Positions 43,864-53,205 are shown, numbered from the stretch's first letter. The stretch is DNA of 64,000 bases from Pedobacter glucosidilyticus (GCF_002483235.1 NZ_DLHN01000017.1:38129-102128), one strand, 5' to 3'. The notes: generated by a model from the sequence alone, not told the origin. Numbers and translations are program-made.

Positions 43864-46368
43864 TTATTTCAATAAATTCATCACCCCTAGTATAATCGCA
43901 CCAAAAGAGGCTAAACCTGAAATAATACCTACCGTTTCTGCAGGGGTAAGCTTACGCTTTTCTTCTTGCTTAGGTACAAATATTTCTGCCCCTGTTTTCA
44001 CCAATGGATAATTATTAAACAACAAGAATCTTTTGGTGCTCCTAACAGAGCCATTGGCATAAATGATGTAAGAACCTTTCCTTAAAGCGTTTTGAGAAAA
44101 GCCACCTGCATTATTAACATATTGTTTAAATCCTCTTGATTTGGTATAAACTACTGTATTTGGTGATAAGACCTCGCCACTTACTTTTACTGTTTGCAGT
44201 TCTTTAGGGACAGAAATGATATCACCTTCTTCTAGAAATAAGTCGTCTCTTCTTCCGGGTTTATCTAATATGTTTTCTAGGTTTATCCCTACAAAATTAT
44301 TTCTAGCTACTTTATTCTCCAAATCTATAGCTGTACTATCCTTAGCTTCTTTTTGTACTTTTTTAAATTGCAATAGCTTTTGGTCTTCTTTCTCTTTATC
44401 TAATTGGGTATCCATTTTACCTTCTCTCTTTAAAGAAGCACCTTCTGCATAAGCTAATTCTGTTAAGCCGCCTGCTCTGGTAATTAAATCAGAAATACGT
44501 TCATCCTTACGGGTGATACTATAAATACCGGGATATAAAACCTCCCCTTCTATACGTACTTGCTTTTGAATCTCATAACCCGGTAAAGAACGTACGGTAA
44601 CAATATCAAAAGGTTTTAAAATAAACTTAGCCGCAACTAAACTTAGGTTTCTATTTACCTCTAATTGGAATACTTCGGCAGTTCTGGCAGATGCTGATGC
44701 TGCTGCTTCACTATTATTAACCACCCTTCTAGAAATTTCTATCCTTTGCGGACTGGCAGATTCTTTAAAACCACCGGCTTGCATGATGAGGTCTTCTAAA
44801 CTCATATTTTCTATAAAGGTAAAAGAGCCAGGTCTTCTGATTTCTCCATCAATACTTACTGCATATTCTTCTCTAAGCTCAAAAATAGATGAAATGGTAA
44901 CGATGTCTTCTCTTTTAAGCGTAATATCCGCAGCTTTACCATTCATTACTTTGCCTAAATCAAAAGATAATAATTCGGTTTGGTTGTTAGGTAATAATCT
45001 TGTAATATAAGCTCTATTGATAAAAGCATCTTCTTTTAAACCTTCTGCTTTTTCTACCAATTGTTTTAGGGTTAAACCCGATGTTAATTCATACTCGCCT
45101 GGTCTAAAAACTGCTCCTACAATAGAAACTCTGTTTTCAAAACGGTCTAAAATTTCATTCACAAAATATTTGTCTCCGCTTTCAGGTTGGTAGGTACCAA
45201 AAGCATCAGCTACGATATCAGCTATTTTACGCTCTGTGGCTGTATTTTTTAAGACTTTTATTCTGGCTTGGTAAGCTCTTTCTGTAAAGCCTCCAGCAAA
45301 GTTTAATAAATCCTTTAAATCTTCACCGTTCTTCATCTCGAAAATAGCTGGGCGTTTTACTTCACCCACAATTTCTACTCTTTTTTGATAAGTAGGTACT
45401 CGGATAATATCCTGATCTTGCAAACGGATATTATTTTTTAAATCTCCTCTTAACAGGAAATCATAAACATCTAATGTGCCTACTTTTCTTCCGTTTCTGA
45501 TAATTTCAATATTTCTAAAAGAACCGTTATCTGTGGGTCCGCCAGATGAGTATAAAGCGTTAAAAACGGTAGCTAAAGAAGGTAAGGTGTAAGTACCGGG
45601 CTTAGTAACTTCGCCTGTTAATATCACTTTAATACTCCTGATATTACCAATAGCTATACTGAGTTTTGTATTACCCGTTTGTAAACCGCTATAGATAGGA
45701 GAAAGTTTGTTTCTTATTCTTGAAGTAGCAGCTTCTATTGTTAAACCACCAACTTGTACTATGCCAGCATAAGGTATATTAATCGTACCTTCTGGACTTA
45801 CTGTTAGTTGATAGCTAACTTCAGAATAACCATAAATATCAATCAATAATTGGTCTGCCGTACCAATTACATAATTTAAAGGCGTAGCTAATCTTAAATT
45901 AGGTTCGAAAGTAGTTGCTGCATTAGAAAACAACTCTTTACCAAATATTTTAGATTTTAAGGCTTGCAAAGCAGCATCTGCCTCTGTTTCTGTCTTTTTA
46001 TCGTCTGAATTAGCAATTTCTTCTACTTCGCCTTCAAAACTTCTGCTTCTGCTTCCGTCTTTTCCTTTTACAGTAGCATCAGTGGCGCCCGTTGCTGAGC
46101 TTTTGCTGTTTACGGCATTTACTCTTGCTCTTAGTTTTTGAATTTCTGATGGTTGCATACCACGAGCAGCAGCCATTTGTTCTAACTGCGCCTCTGATAA
46201 TCCAGATGATTCTACTTGTTTGATAATTTGCTTGATTTGATCATCTGTCAACTCATCTACACGAACGTTGGAAAAATTTTGTTGTGTTACATTTTGAGCG
46301 AAAGATGGAACGACCTTAAACCATAATAAAAGAATGATGAGGTAGACAGATATATTCTTAATATTCAT
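43864..46368 (-). CDS. Polysaccharide export outer-membrane protein (Wza-like, multi-SLBB)
   Basis: About 834 residues. The signal peptide MNIKNISVYLIILLLWFKVVPSFA begins at 46368, preferred to 46404. A coiled N-terminal region precedes the Poly_export domain (NYVIGTADQLLIDIYGYSEVSYQLTVSPEGTINIPYAGIVQVGG). Then five or more SLBB repeats follow, each with a V.I.G.V..PG.Y pattern (VILTGEVTKPGTYTLP, VEIVGEVKRPAIFEM, VSIVGAVFRPGEYEL, VSIDGEIRRPGSFTF, VRIEGEVLYPGIYSI, VKVSGEVLSPNTVVY). A terminal helix lies at the C-terminus (ETVGIISGLASFGAIILGVMNLL). It is the outer-membrane exit channel for the polymer. Confidence 0.92.
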   Translation of the reverse strand: MNIKNISVYLIILLLWFKVVPSFAQNVTQQNFSNVRVDELTDDQIKQIIKQVESSGLSEAQLEQMAAARGMQPSEIQKLRARVNAVNSKSSATGATDATVKGKDGSRSRSFEGEVEEIANSDDKKTETEADAALQALKSKIFGKELFSNAATTFEPNLRLATPLNYVIGTADQLLIDIYGYSEVSYQLTVSPEGTINIPYAGIVQVGGLTIEAATSRIRNKLSPIYSGLQTGNTKLSIAIGNIRSIKVILTGEVTKPGTYTLPSLATVFNALYSSGGPTDNGSFRNIEIIRNGRKVGTLDVYDFLLRGDLKNNIRLQDQDIIRVPTYQKRVEIVGEVKRPAIFEMKNGEDLKDLLNFAGGFTERAYQARIKVLKNTATERKIADIVADAFGTYQPESGDKYFVNEILDRFENRVSIVGAVFRPGEYELTSGLTLKQLVEKAEGLKEDAFINRAYITRLLPNNQTELLSFDLGKVMNGKAADITLKREDIVTISSIFELREEYAVSIDGEIRRPGSFTFIENMSLEDLIMQAGGFKESASPQRIEISRRVVNNSEAAASASARTAEVFQLEVNRNLSLVAAKFILKPFDIVTVRSLPGYEIQKQVRIEGEVLYPGIYSITRKDERISDLITRAGGLTELAYAEGASLKREGKMDTQLDKEKEDQKLLQFKKVQKEAKDSTAIDLENKVARNNFVGINLENILDKPGRRDDLFLEEGDIISVPKELQTVKVSGEVLSPNTVVYTKSRGFKQYVNNAGGFSQNALRKGSYIIYANGSVRSTKRFLLFNNYPLVKTGAEIFVPKQEEKRKLTPAETVGIISGLASFGAIILGVMNLLK

Positions 46369-46385
46369 GTATTTATTTTCTTTAA

Positions 46386-46400
46386 AGCCCTGCAAAATTA
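46386..46400 (-). promoter_or_regulatory. Possible -7 box for the Wza-like gene
   Basis: On the minus strand TAATTTTG (46400-46393) matches TAnnTTTG and would place a start near 46386, 18 nt before the ATG at 46368. No good -33 TTG is found at 17-23 bp, so it is a weak call. Confidence 0.3.
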
Positions 46401-46449
46401 TCAATTTCTTTATGTTATTATTTTATTTTTTATAATTATCCTTAACTTG

Positions 46450-46790
46450 ATTTTATCATGCGGAGTCGAAGCATTTATTACCCTTCGGCTCCGCTAACAT
46501 TGAATTTATTTAAAATATTTAAAGTCAGGCATTCACACTCTGGTCTTTCCGACCTCTTAACCGGCCTTGTCAAGTTACTTTTATTCAAAGTATTTTATTT
46601 TATCCTTTGGCCTTCATGAATGCTTCGCATGTTTCCGCAAAAAGTAACCAAAAACTCTCCGCTGCGCCGCTTGCTTCTAAAGGTTCTGCTAAGGCTAGTC
46701 CTGTAGATGCCGCAACCGCCAAGGCGGAATTAGGCGTAAACGGTTGTTTGTGCTTAGGCTCGACTATCGAACTATCTAAATACGTTATTT
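46450..46790. repeat. REP-like hairpin plus second copy of the long repeat at 2695-2885
   Basis: 46459-46494 is a REP-like GCGGAGTCGAAGC / CTTCGGCTCCGC hairpin. 46510-46770 matches 2695-2885 over GGCATTCACNCTC, CCGGCCTTGTCAAG, CGCAAAAAGTNNCCAAAAAC, GCCGCTTGCTTCTAAAG, AACCGCCAAGGCGGAATTA and GCGTAAACGGTTGTT. It has an additional ~50-bp insert at 46575-46625 breaking the GTTACTTTT/AAAAAGTAAC stem. The 63-codon open frame inside is spurious. Confidence 0.8.
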
Positions 46791-46841
46791 CATATTGAAT
46801 TATATGAAATATATTTGAACACAGGGTGATATGTTATTCAA

Positions 46842-47978
46842 CTACTCAAAGTAATTCATGGTTTGGTAACCCCCATCTTTCAAATATTGATCTTTTTTAG
46901 TTTGATGTAAATCAGATTCCATCATATCCTTAACTAAAGCAGGTAAATCATACTTTAATTTCCAACCTAATTTTTCTTTAGATTTTGTAGGGTCTCCTAA
47001 TAACAGCTCTACTTCGGTAGGTCTGAAATATTTTGGATCTACTTTTACCACAGTTTGACCTAATTTTAAAGCTTCAAGATTTAAGCCTAAAGCTTTAGCC
47101 TTCTCCTGATTAACATCAATAATTACCCCTTTTTCATGCTCATCTTTACCACTAAATTCGAGCTCAATACCTAGCTCCGCAAAACTCATTCTCACAAAAT
47201 CTCTTACGGTAGTGGTTACACCAGTAGCAATAACGAAATCTTCTGGCTTTTCTTGTTGTAAGATTAACCACATGGCCTCTATATAATCTTTAGCATGTCC
47301 CCAATCTCTTTGTGCAGACAGATTACCTAAGTACAAACAGTTTTGCAGTCCCATCGCAATTTTAGCCGTGGCTCTGGTAATTTTTCTGGTTACAAAAGTT
47401 TCCCCTCTGATAGGGCTTTCATGATTGAAAAGTATACCATTACAAGCATACATATCATAAGCTTCACGGTAGTTTACCGTTATCCAGTAAGCATACATTT
47501 TTGCAACTGCATAAGGTGAACGAGGATAGAATGGCGTTGTTTCTGATTGAGGAACTGCTTGTACCAATCCATAAAGTTCTGATGTTGAAGCTTGATAGAT
47601 ACGGGTTTTCTTGGTTAAACCTAATAATCTTACAGCTTCTAAAATTCTTAAAGTACCAATTCCGTCAGCATTAGCCGTATATTCGGGAGTATCAAAGCTC
47701 ACTTTTACGTGACTCATCGCAGCTAGATTATAGATTTCATCTGGCTGTATTTCTTGAATTAGTCTGATGAGATTGGTAGAATCTGTTAAATCCCCGTAGT
47801 GTAAGGTTAGTTTTACCCCATCTTCATGAGGATCTTGGTATAAATGGTCTATCCTATCGGTATTAAAAAGAGAAGACCTTCTTTTTAGACCATGTACGAT
47901 ATAACCTTTTTTTAAGAGAAATTCGGCTAAATATGCTCCGTCTTGCCCAGTAATACCTGTTATTAAAGCTACTTTCAT
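46842..47978 (-). CDS. gmd: GDP-mannose 4,6-dehydratase
   Basis: 378 residues from the ATG at 47978, which gives the family start MKVALITGITGQDGAYLAEFLL. An upstream ATG (48044) would add an unrelated leader that lies in a repeat. Other motifs are LHYGDLTDSTNL, YQASTSELYGLVQ, YPRSPYAVAKMYAYWI (YxxxK) and FNHESPIRGETFVTRKI. Makes GDP-4-keto-6-deoxymannose, precursor of fucose, rhamnose, perosamine and others. No fcl, rmd or per gene is in the window to use it. Confidence 0.95.
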   Translation of the reverse strand: MKVALITGITGQDGAYLAEFLLKKGYIVHGLKRRSSLFNTDRIDHLYQDPHEDGVKLTLHYGDLTDSTNLIRLIQEIQPDEIYNLAAMSHVKVSFDTPEYTANADGIGTLRILEAVRLLGLTKKTRIYQASTSELYGLVQAVPQSETTPFYPRSPYAVAKMYAYWITVNYREAYDMYACNGILFNHESPIRGETFVTRKITRATAKIAMGLQNCLYLGNLSAQRDWGHAKDYIEAMWLILQQEKPEDFVIATGVTTTVRDFVRMSFAELGIELEFSGKDEHEKGVIIDVNQEKAKALGLNLEALKLGQTVVKVDPKYFRPTEVELLLGDPTKSKEKLGWKLKYDLPALVKDMMESDLHQTKKDQYLKDGGYQTMNYFE

Positions 47979-48003
47979 TTGTTTATTCTTGATGTATTTA
48001 AAT

Positions 48004-48163
48004 GGAATATTGGAATGTTCTTTTTTGGAAAATTGGAATATCAAATTTATCCATATAATTATTATCCTTAGTTCCTTTTATATTCTTTCTTAATTTCTAT
48101 AATTGTCTTTAAAGGGGAATATTGGAATGTTTTTTTTGGAAAATTGGAATACCAAATTTATCC
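48004..48163. repeat. Two 48/49-bp direct repeats framing the end of the four-helix-bundle gene
   Basis: GGAATATTGGAATGTT...TTTTGGAAAATTGGAATA, then CAAATTTATCC, occurs at 48004-48052 and 48116-48163 with about three differences. The second copy includes the stop codon of the 48158 gene. The core GGAATATTGGAA reappears inverted at 48664-48677, just upstream of that gene. Confidence 0.85.
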
Positions 48164-48568
48164 TTTATAAAAACTATCATCCCAAGTACCGTCTTTCATT
48201 TTCTTTTGTAATGATTTTATTAATTGTATTAAAGCGTTTTCTATTTTATAATGCAATTGATCTAATTTTTCAAAATCACTTTTAATCATTTGATTAGCTT
48301 TTAAAAAACTATAAATACATGAATGGTATTCTCCACTAGATCCTAAAGCTATATTTAAAAATTGAAGATATTCCTTAATACTTCTTCTGCAATAACCCTC
48401 TGCAATATTTCTACTAATACTATGTGCACTATCAATGCAATTACTAGCTGCTTTTTTTAACTCAAATGGGAAATTTGAAATTATTTCACATGAAATAGCA
48501 TACAATTCAATAGCATCATTCCAGACTCTTAACTGTTTATAACCTCTATTAATATTATTGCGTTCCAA
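48158..48568 (-). CDS. Four-helix bundle protein (23S rRNA intervening-sequence / Avd-like family)
   Basis: 136 residues from a TTG start (48568). An in-frame stop lies upstream and no ATG is usable. The family core is clear: QLRVWNDAIELYAISCEIIS, FPFELKKAASNCIDSAHSISRNIAEGYCRRSIKEYLQFLNIALGSSGEYHS. These proteins occur as inserts in 23S rRNA genes and as solitary genes within polysaccharide clusters of Bacteroidota, and share a fold with DGR accessory protein Avd. Here it sits between gmd and rfbA, bounded by inverted and direct GGAATATTGGAA repeats. Function unknown. Confidence 0.9.
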   Translation of the reverse strand: MERNNINRGYKQLRVWNDAIELYAISCEIISNFPFELKKAASNCIDSAHSISRNIAEGYCRRSIKEYLQFLNIALGSSGEYHSCIYSFLKANQMIKSDFEKLDQLHYKIENALIQLIKSLQKKMKDGTWDDSFYKG

Positions 48569-48663
48569 GTTATTATTAACTAAAATTTTTAATATTTTAT
48601 TCTACTAATTTATTGTAGCACAAAATCCTTCCAACTTTCCCAATATACATTATTTGTGTTCTA

Positions 48664-48677
48664 TTCCAATATTCCAA
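48664..48677. repeat. Inverted copy of the GGAATATTGGAA core
   Basis: TTCCAATATTCC is the reverse complement of the core of the repeats at 48004 and 48116. It marks the other boundary of the four-helix-bundle gene, just before rfbA. Confidence 0.7.
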
Positions 48678-48682
48678 AAGAA

Positions 48683-49555
48683 TCACAAAATCTTACCCTC
48701 AACAATATCCATTAAATAGGTGCCATAACCACTCTTTACTAATGGTTTTGCTAAAGAAGCTAATTGTTCTTTATTGATAAAATTCATGCGGTAAGCAATT
48801 TCTTCTATGCAACCAATTTTTAATCCTTGTCTATCTTCTATTACTTGCACAAATTGCCCAGCTTGCATTAAAGACTCAAAAGTTCCTGTATCTAACCAAG
48901 CTGTTCCTCTACTAAGTACACCTACTTTTAATTTACCTTGTTCTAAATAAACTTTGTTAATATCGGTTATTTCAAGCTCTCCTCTTGGCGAAGGTTTTAT
49001 GTTTTTAGCTATTTCTACTACAGAATTGTTATAAAAATACAATCCTGGGACTGCGTAATTTGATTTTGGCTGAAGGGGCTTTTCTTCTATGGATTTAGCA
49101 TTACGATGCTCATCAAATTCTACAACGCCATAACGTTCTGGGTCGTGAACAGGATAAGCGAAGACTACACCCCCATCAGGATGGGTGTTGGCTTGCATTA
49201 ATTTTGCCATGCCATCTCCGAAGAAAATATTATCTCCCAATACCAAGGCAACGGAATCTGTTCCAATAAATTCTTCTCCAATGATAAATGCCTGTGCCAA
49301 ACCATCCGGAGAAGGTTGTACCGCATAAGAAAATTTACAACCTAAATTAGAACCATCTCCTAATAACTTTTCAAAGCCCGGTAAATCATGTGGGGTTGAG
49401 ATAATTAAAATCTCGTTAATACCTGCTAACATTAAGGTAGAAAGCGGATAATAAATCATCGGTTTATCATAAACAGGCATCATTTGTTTACTTACCGCTA
49501 GTGTAAGAGGATGCAAACGTGTTCCAGAGCCTCCAGCTAAAATAATTCCTTTCAA
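48683..49555 (-). CDS. rfbA: Glucose-1-phosphate thymidylyltransferase
   Basis: 290 residues, full length. GGSGTRLHPLTLAVSKQMMPVYDKPMIYYPLSTLMLAGI, EILIISTPHDLPGFEKLLGDGS, GDNIFFGDGM, GTAWLDTGTFESLMQA and NKEQLASLAKPLVKSGYG are typical. It makes dTDP-glucose. The usual partners rfbB, rfbC and rfbD are not in the window, so the downstream deoxysugar is unknown. Confidence 0.95.
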   Translation of the reverse strand: MKGIILAGGSGTRLHPLTLAVSKQMMPVYDKPMIYYPLSTLMLAGINEILIISTPHDLPGFEKLLGDGSNLGCKFSYAVQPSPDGLAQAFIIGEEFIGTDSVALVLGDNIFFGDGMAKLMQANTHPDGGVVFAYPVHDPERYGVVEFDEHRNAKSIEEKPLQPKSNYAVPGLYFYNNSVVEIAKNIKPSPRGELEITDINKVYLEQGKLKVGVLSRGTAWLDTGTFESLMQAGQFVQVIEDRQGLKIGCIEEIAYRMNFINKEQLASLAKPLVKSGYGTYLMDIVEGKIL

Positions 49556-49672
49556 GTGTATTGCTTATTTAAATAATTTCGCAAATCTATCAATTTAAGT
49601 TTGATAAGGTAGTAAAACCTGTGTTATTTTAAATATTTTATAGTTAAACTTAAAGATGTTTAAACAAACATT

Positions 49673-50236
49673 CTACATGCCTTCTACTTTTTCTTTTAAA
49701 TCTAAATACCATGCTTCGCCATACTTTCTTATTAATGGTTCTTTTAGAAACTCATATACTTTTACGTTTAAAGCGTCTCCAAAATTACAAGCATCAGCAC
49801 AGATACTCCATTTGTCATAATGTAAAACATCAAAATCTGGATAAGCAGTTATTCTTATAGGATACAAATGACAAGAGATTGGTTTTTTCCAATTCACTTT
49901 TCCATCTTCGTAAGCTTTTTCTATAGCGCATTTGGTAATTCCGTTTTCCCAAATGACATAAGCACACTCTTTATTGGTGTCTACACAGGGTGTGGTATAA
50001 TCGCCTTCAAAATCTTTTACTGATGTTCCAACCTGCTCTACAGTTTCAATACCTTTAGCTGTCATGTAGGGTTTAACCTGGGGGTAAATCTCCTCTAAAA
50101 TGGCTAGTTCATGCTCTTCTAAAGGTGCTCCAGCATCCCCCTCTATACAACAAGCCCCTTTACATTTATCTAAATGGCACACAAAGTTTTGTTTTAAAAC
50201 ATCTTCATGTACTAAGGTATTTTGAACTTCTAACAT
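49673..50236 (-). CDS. DUF3109 family cysteine-rich protein
   Basis: 187 residues with about ten cysteines: FVCHLDKCKGACCIEGDAGAP at the N-terminus, then CVDTNKECAYV, KCAIEKAYEDG, ISCHLYPIRI and SICADACNFG. The pattern suggests metal or iron-sulphur binding, like YkgJ-type CxxCxxCC proteins. It is a conserved Bacteroidota housekeeping gene of unknown role and is probably unrelated to the flanking sugar genes. Confidence 0.88.
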   Translation of the reverse strand: MLEVQNTLVHEDVLKQNFVCHLDKCKGACCIEGDAGAPLEEHELAILEEIYPQVKPYMTAKGIETVEQVGTSVKDFEGDYTTPCVDTNKECAYVIWENGITKCAIEKAYEDGKVNWKKPISCHLYPIRITAYPDFDVLHYDKWSICADACNFGDALNVKVYEFLKEPLIRKYGEAWYLDLKEKVEGM

Positions 50237-50293
50237 ATCTCCTTTATTATATCAACCTACAAAATTACTCTTTTTCTTATAAGAATTTTCCGC

Positions 50294-50791
50294 TCATAAC
50301 TTGTTTCCTTCGTGGTTTACCCTACCATGTTTTATTGCAGGATTACCATACCAAAGTTCAAAATCCTGAACAGCCTTGGTTAAAACAGAACCAGCGCCAA
50401 TAAAAGCATAAGCACCAATATCATGACCACAAATGATAGTGCTATTAGCCCCTAAAGTAGCCCCTTTCTTCACGATAGTTGGCTTAAATTCGGCTTTACG
50501 CTCTATAAAAGCTCTTGGATTAATCACATTGGTAAATACCACAGAAGGTCCTATAAATACATCATCTTCTATCAGGACGCCTTCATAAACCGAAACGTTG
50601 TTTTGAATTTTAACACCATTACCAATCCTCACATTTTTGCCAATAAATACATTTTGCCCTATCACACAATTTTTACCAATTTTTACGCTTTCGCTGATAT
50701 GGGAAAAGTGCCATATTTTAGTCCCTTCGCCAATTTCAACAGCAGTATCAATAATGGCTGTATGATGAACAAAAAATGCTTTTTTATCCAT
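50294..50791 (-). CDS. Left-handed beta-helix N-acetyltransferase (WbpD-like)
   Basis: About 165 residues from the ATG at 50791, overlapping the aminotransferase stop by 8 bp. FFVHHTAIIDTAVEIGEGTKIWHFSHI, IGQNVFIGKNVRIGNGVKIQNNVSVYEGV, FIGPSVVFTNVINPRAFIERK and TIICGHDIGAYAFIGAGSV match WbpD-type UDP-2-acetamido-3-amino-sugar acetyltransferases. It probably acetylates the amino group introduced by the preceding enzyme. Confidence 0.85.
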   Translation of the reverse strand: MDKKAFFVHHTAIIDTAVEIGEGTKIWHFSHISESVKIGKNCVIGQNVFIGKNVRIGNGVKIQNNVSVYEGVLIEDDVFIGPSVVFTNVINPRAFIERKAEFKPTIVKKGATLGANSTIICGHDIGAYAFIGAGSVLTKAVQDFELWYGNPAIKHGRVNHEGNKL

Positions 50792-51884
50792 AAAATTCTT
50801 TGATAAGTTTAGCAACTTGCTGAATATCTTCTTCTTTTAACTGATCATGTATAGGTAGCGATAAAACCTCTTTGGTTAATTGCTGAGCAACTGGAAAGTC
50901 TTTTTCTAGACTAGCATAAGCAGGTTGCTGCGATAATACTTTAGGATAGTAAATCATACTTTGAACACCATGCTGCGCTAAAAATTTCTTTAACTCATCT
51001 CTTTTTTGATGAACTCTAATCGTAAATTGGTTCCAGCTGTGCTGACTATGAGGTGCAACCCGAGGTAAACTTATTTCTTTAACACCTAAAAGTAGCTGTT
51101 GATATAACCCTGCTAAACCGGCTTTAATAGCTAAAGAAGGCTTTAAATAGCGTAATTTAACTTGCAAAATGGCAGCCTGTAAAGTATCTAACCTAGAATT
51201 TTTACCCACCATTTCGTGATGGTACTTAGCACTTTGACCATGATTAGCCATCATCTTAATTTTTTTGGCCAAAGCATCGTCTTGTGTAAAAATGGCTCCT
51301 CCATCTCCATAACAAGCTAAATTTTTTGTCGGAAAAAAGGAGGTACAGCTGATATGACCAAAAGTTCCTACATACTGGTTTTGATACATCCCACCAAAAG
51401 ATTGTGCATTATCCTCAATGATGTATAATTGATGAGCCTTGGCTATCTCTAATAATTCATCTACATCAGCTGCTTGCCCAAATAAATGTACAGCAATAAT
51501 AGCTTTAGTTCTCGTGTTGATAAGCGACTTTAGTTTTGTAACATCTATTTGAAAATAGTATTCATCAACATCTACCAAAACGGGTTGAGCGCCAACTAAA
51601 CTTACCACTTCTAAAGCAGCAACATAACTAAATGCCGGCACTATAACTTCATCACCTTCACCAATATTTAAAGCTCTTAATGCTATTTCTAAGGCATCGG
51701 TACCATTGGCACAAGAAATACTATGTTTGATATTTAGAAACTGCCCAAGCTGATGTTCCAGTTCAGTTACGGCTTTGCCTTTTATAAAATCTCCTGCCTG
51801 TAAAACAGCTTGCATAGCCTCATCATACTCCACTTTCCGAGTGGCATATTCTAGAGGTAAATCTATCATACTTACAGGTTTCAT
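50784..51884 (-). CDS. DegT/DnrJ/EryC1-type sugar aminotransferase (WbpE-like)
   Basis: 366-371 residues. IDLPLEYATRKVEYDEAMQAVLQAGDFI, SCANGTDALEIALRALNIGEGDEVIVPAF, IIEDNAQSFGGMY and CTSFFPTKNLACYGDGGAIFT with the PLP lysine mark the family. Its place between a UDP-HexNAc dehydrogenase and a WbpD-like acetyltransferase suggests 3-amination of a UDP-HexNAc uronic acid. The WbpB-type oxidase needed to make the 3-keto substrate is not seen. Start 51884 follows the upstream stop after one base; 51899 is an alternative. Confidence 0.87.
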   Translation of the reverse strand: MKPVSMIDLPLEYATRKVEYDEAMQAVLQAGDFIKGKAVTELEHQLGQFLNIKHSISCANGTDALEIALRALNIGEGDEVIVPAFSYVAALEVVSLVGAQPVLVDVDEYYFQIDVTKLKSLINTRTKAIIAVHLFGQAADVDELLEIAKAHQLYIIEDNAQSFGGMYQNQYVGTFGHISCTSFFPTKNLACYGDGGAIFTQDDALAKKIKMMANHGQSAKYHHEMVGKNSRLDTLQAAILQVKLRYLKPSLAIKAGLAGLYQQLLLGVKEISLPRVAPHSQHSWNQFTIRVHQKRDELKKFLAQHGVQSMIYYPKVLSQQPAYASLEKDFPVAQQLTKEVLSLPIHDQLKEEDIQQVAKLIKEFYG

Positions 51885-51885
51885 C

Positions 51886-53154
51886 TTATAATCTTGCATC
51901 TACAAAAACTCGTGGGATAATAGATTTAGTATCAAAAATTACCGTTCCGTTCTTTTTAAAACCAGCATAATCTAATGCTAAAAACTGATGATGTGCTACT
52001 GCGATAATCACGGCATCGTAATGCTCATTTTCCAAAGCTGGGATTAAAGAGAATTGATATTCTGCTGCTACTTCTTGTGGATTTGCCCAAGGGTCATAAA
52101 CATCCACTTCTAAACCAAATTGCTTCAATTCTTTATAGATATCAATTACCCGGGTATTTCTAATATCAGGACAATTTTCTTTAAAAGTGAAACCCAAAAT
52201 AAGCGCTCTAGCACCTTTAATGGTATTTCCTTTACTAATTAACAGCTTTATTAATTTATTGGCCACAAACATCCCCATATTATCATTCACCCTTCTTCCA
52301 GAAAGAATAACCTGTGGATGATAACCTAAAGCTTCTGCCTTATGTGCCAAATAATAGGGATCTACACCAATACAATGCCCACCAACCAAACCTGGTTTAA
52401 ACTTCAGAAAATTCCATTTGGTTGCAGCAGCATCCAATACATCATTGGTATCAATACCTATTCTATCAAAAATAAGGGCTAGTTCGTTTACAAATGAGAT
52501 ATTAACATCTCTTTGTGCGTTTTCTATAGCTTTTGCAGCCTCTGCAACTTTAATTGATGGAGCCAAATGAGTACCAGCCGTAATGATGGATTGATACAAT
52601 TGGTTGATAAACGTAGCTGTAGTAGGGTTAGAGCCCGATGTTACCTTGATAATCTTGGTAAGCGTATTGATTTTATCGCCTGGATTGATACGTTCTGGTG
52701 AATAGCCAACAAAAAAATCTTCATTATACTTTAATTTACTTTGCATTTCTAGAACAGGAACGCAATCATCTTCTGTACAGCCAGGATAAACCGTAGATTC
52801 ATAAATTACCGTATCTCCTATTTTTAAAACACTGCCTACCATTTTACTTGCCTCTAGAAGTAAACTTAAATCTGGAGATTTAAAAGCATTTATGGGTGTA
52901 GGAACTGTGATGATAAAAACATTAGCATTGGAAATATCCTGTTGATTTGCAGAAAATTTAAGCTTTTCCGAAACTCTTAGTTCATCAGCGGTAAGCTGTA
53001 ACGTTTTATCTTCTCCTTTTTGAAGTTCTTTTATACGTTGGGTATCAATATCAAAACCTATAGTGGGATAGATTTTACCAAAAGCAGCGGCTAACGGTAA
53101 ACCTACGTATCCCTGACCAATAACAGCTATTGAAATTTGTTTAGAATTTATCAA
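51886..53154 (-). CDS. UDP-N-acetylhexosamine 6-dehydrogenase (WbpO/TviB/WbpA group)
   Basis: 422 residues. SIAVIGQGYVGLPLAAAFGK (NAD-binding), FIITVPTPINAFKSPDL, YESTVYPGCTEDDCVPVLE, KVAEAAKAIENAQRDVNISFVNELA and GLVGGHCIGVDPYYLAHKA with the catalytic Cys, then LGFTFKENCPDIRNTRV. It oxidises C6 of a UDP-HexNAc to the uronic acid. The YPGCTEDDCVPVLE pattern fits the TviB/WbpO branch. First gene of the polysaccharide locus in transcription order. Confidence 0.9.
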   Translation of the reverse strand: MINSKQISIAVIGQGYVGLPLAAAFGKIYPTIGFDIDTQRIKELQKGEDKTLQLTADELRVSEKLKFSANQQDISNANVFIITVPTPINAFKSPDLSLLLEASKMVGSVLKIGDTVIYESTVYPGCTEDDCVPVLEMQSKLKYNEDFFVGYSPERINPGDKINTLTKIIKVTSGSNPTTATFINQLYQSIITAGTHLAPSIKVAEAAKAIENAQRDVNISFVNELALIFDRIGIDTNDVLDAAATKWNFLKFKPGLVGGHCIGVDPYYLAHKAEALGYHPQVILSGRRVNDNMGMFVANKLIKLLISKGNTIKGARALILGFTFKENCPDIRNTRVIDIYKELKQFGLEVDVYDPWANPQEVAAEYQFSLIPALENEHYDAVIIAVAHHQFLALDYAGFKKNGTVIFDTKSIIPRVFVDARL

Positions 53155-53205
53155 AGTTTTAGTAAAACAGTAAAATTATAAAATTCTATGAGAAATAGAA
53201 TCTCT

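Noticed and set aside
46607..46798. 63-codon open frame on + strand
   Set aside because: It lies inside the interspersed repeat shared with 2695-2885 and reads only repeat sequence.
48158..48568. Diversity-generating retroelement accessory gene (Avd)
   Set aside because: No reverse transcriptase, template repeat or variable repeat is nearby; only the four-helix-bundle fold is shared.
50125..50403. 92-codon open frame on + strand
   Set aside because: Antisense to the ends of the DUF3109 and acetyltransferase genes, with no protein-like pattern.
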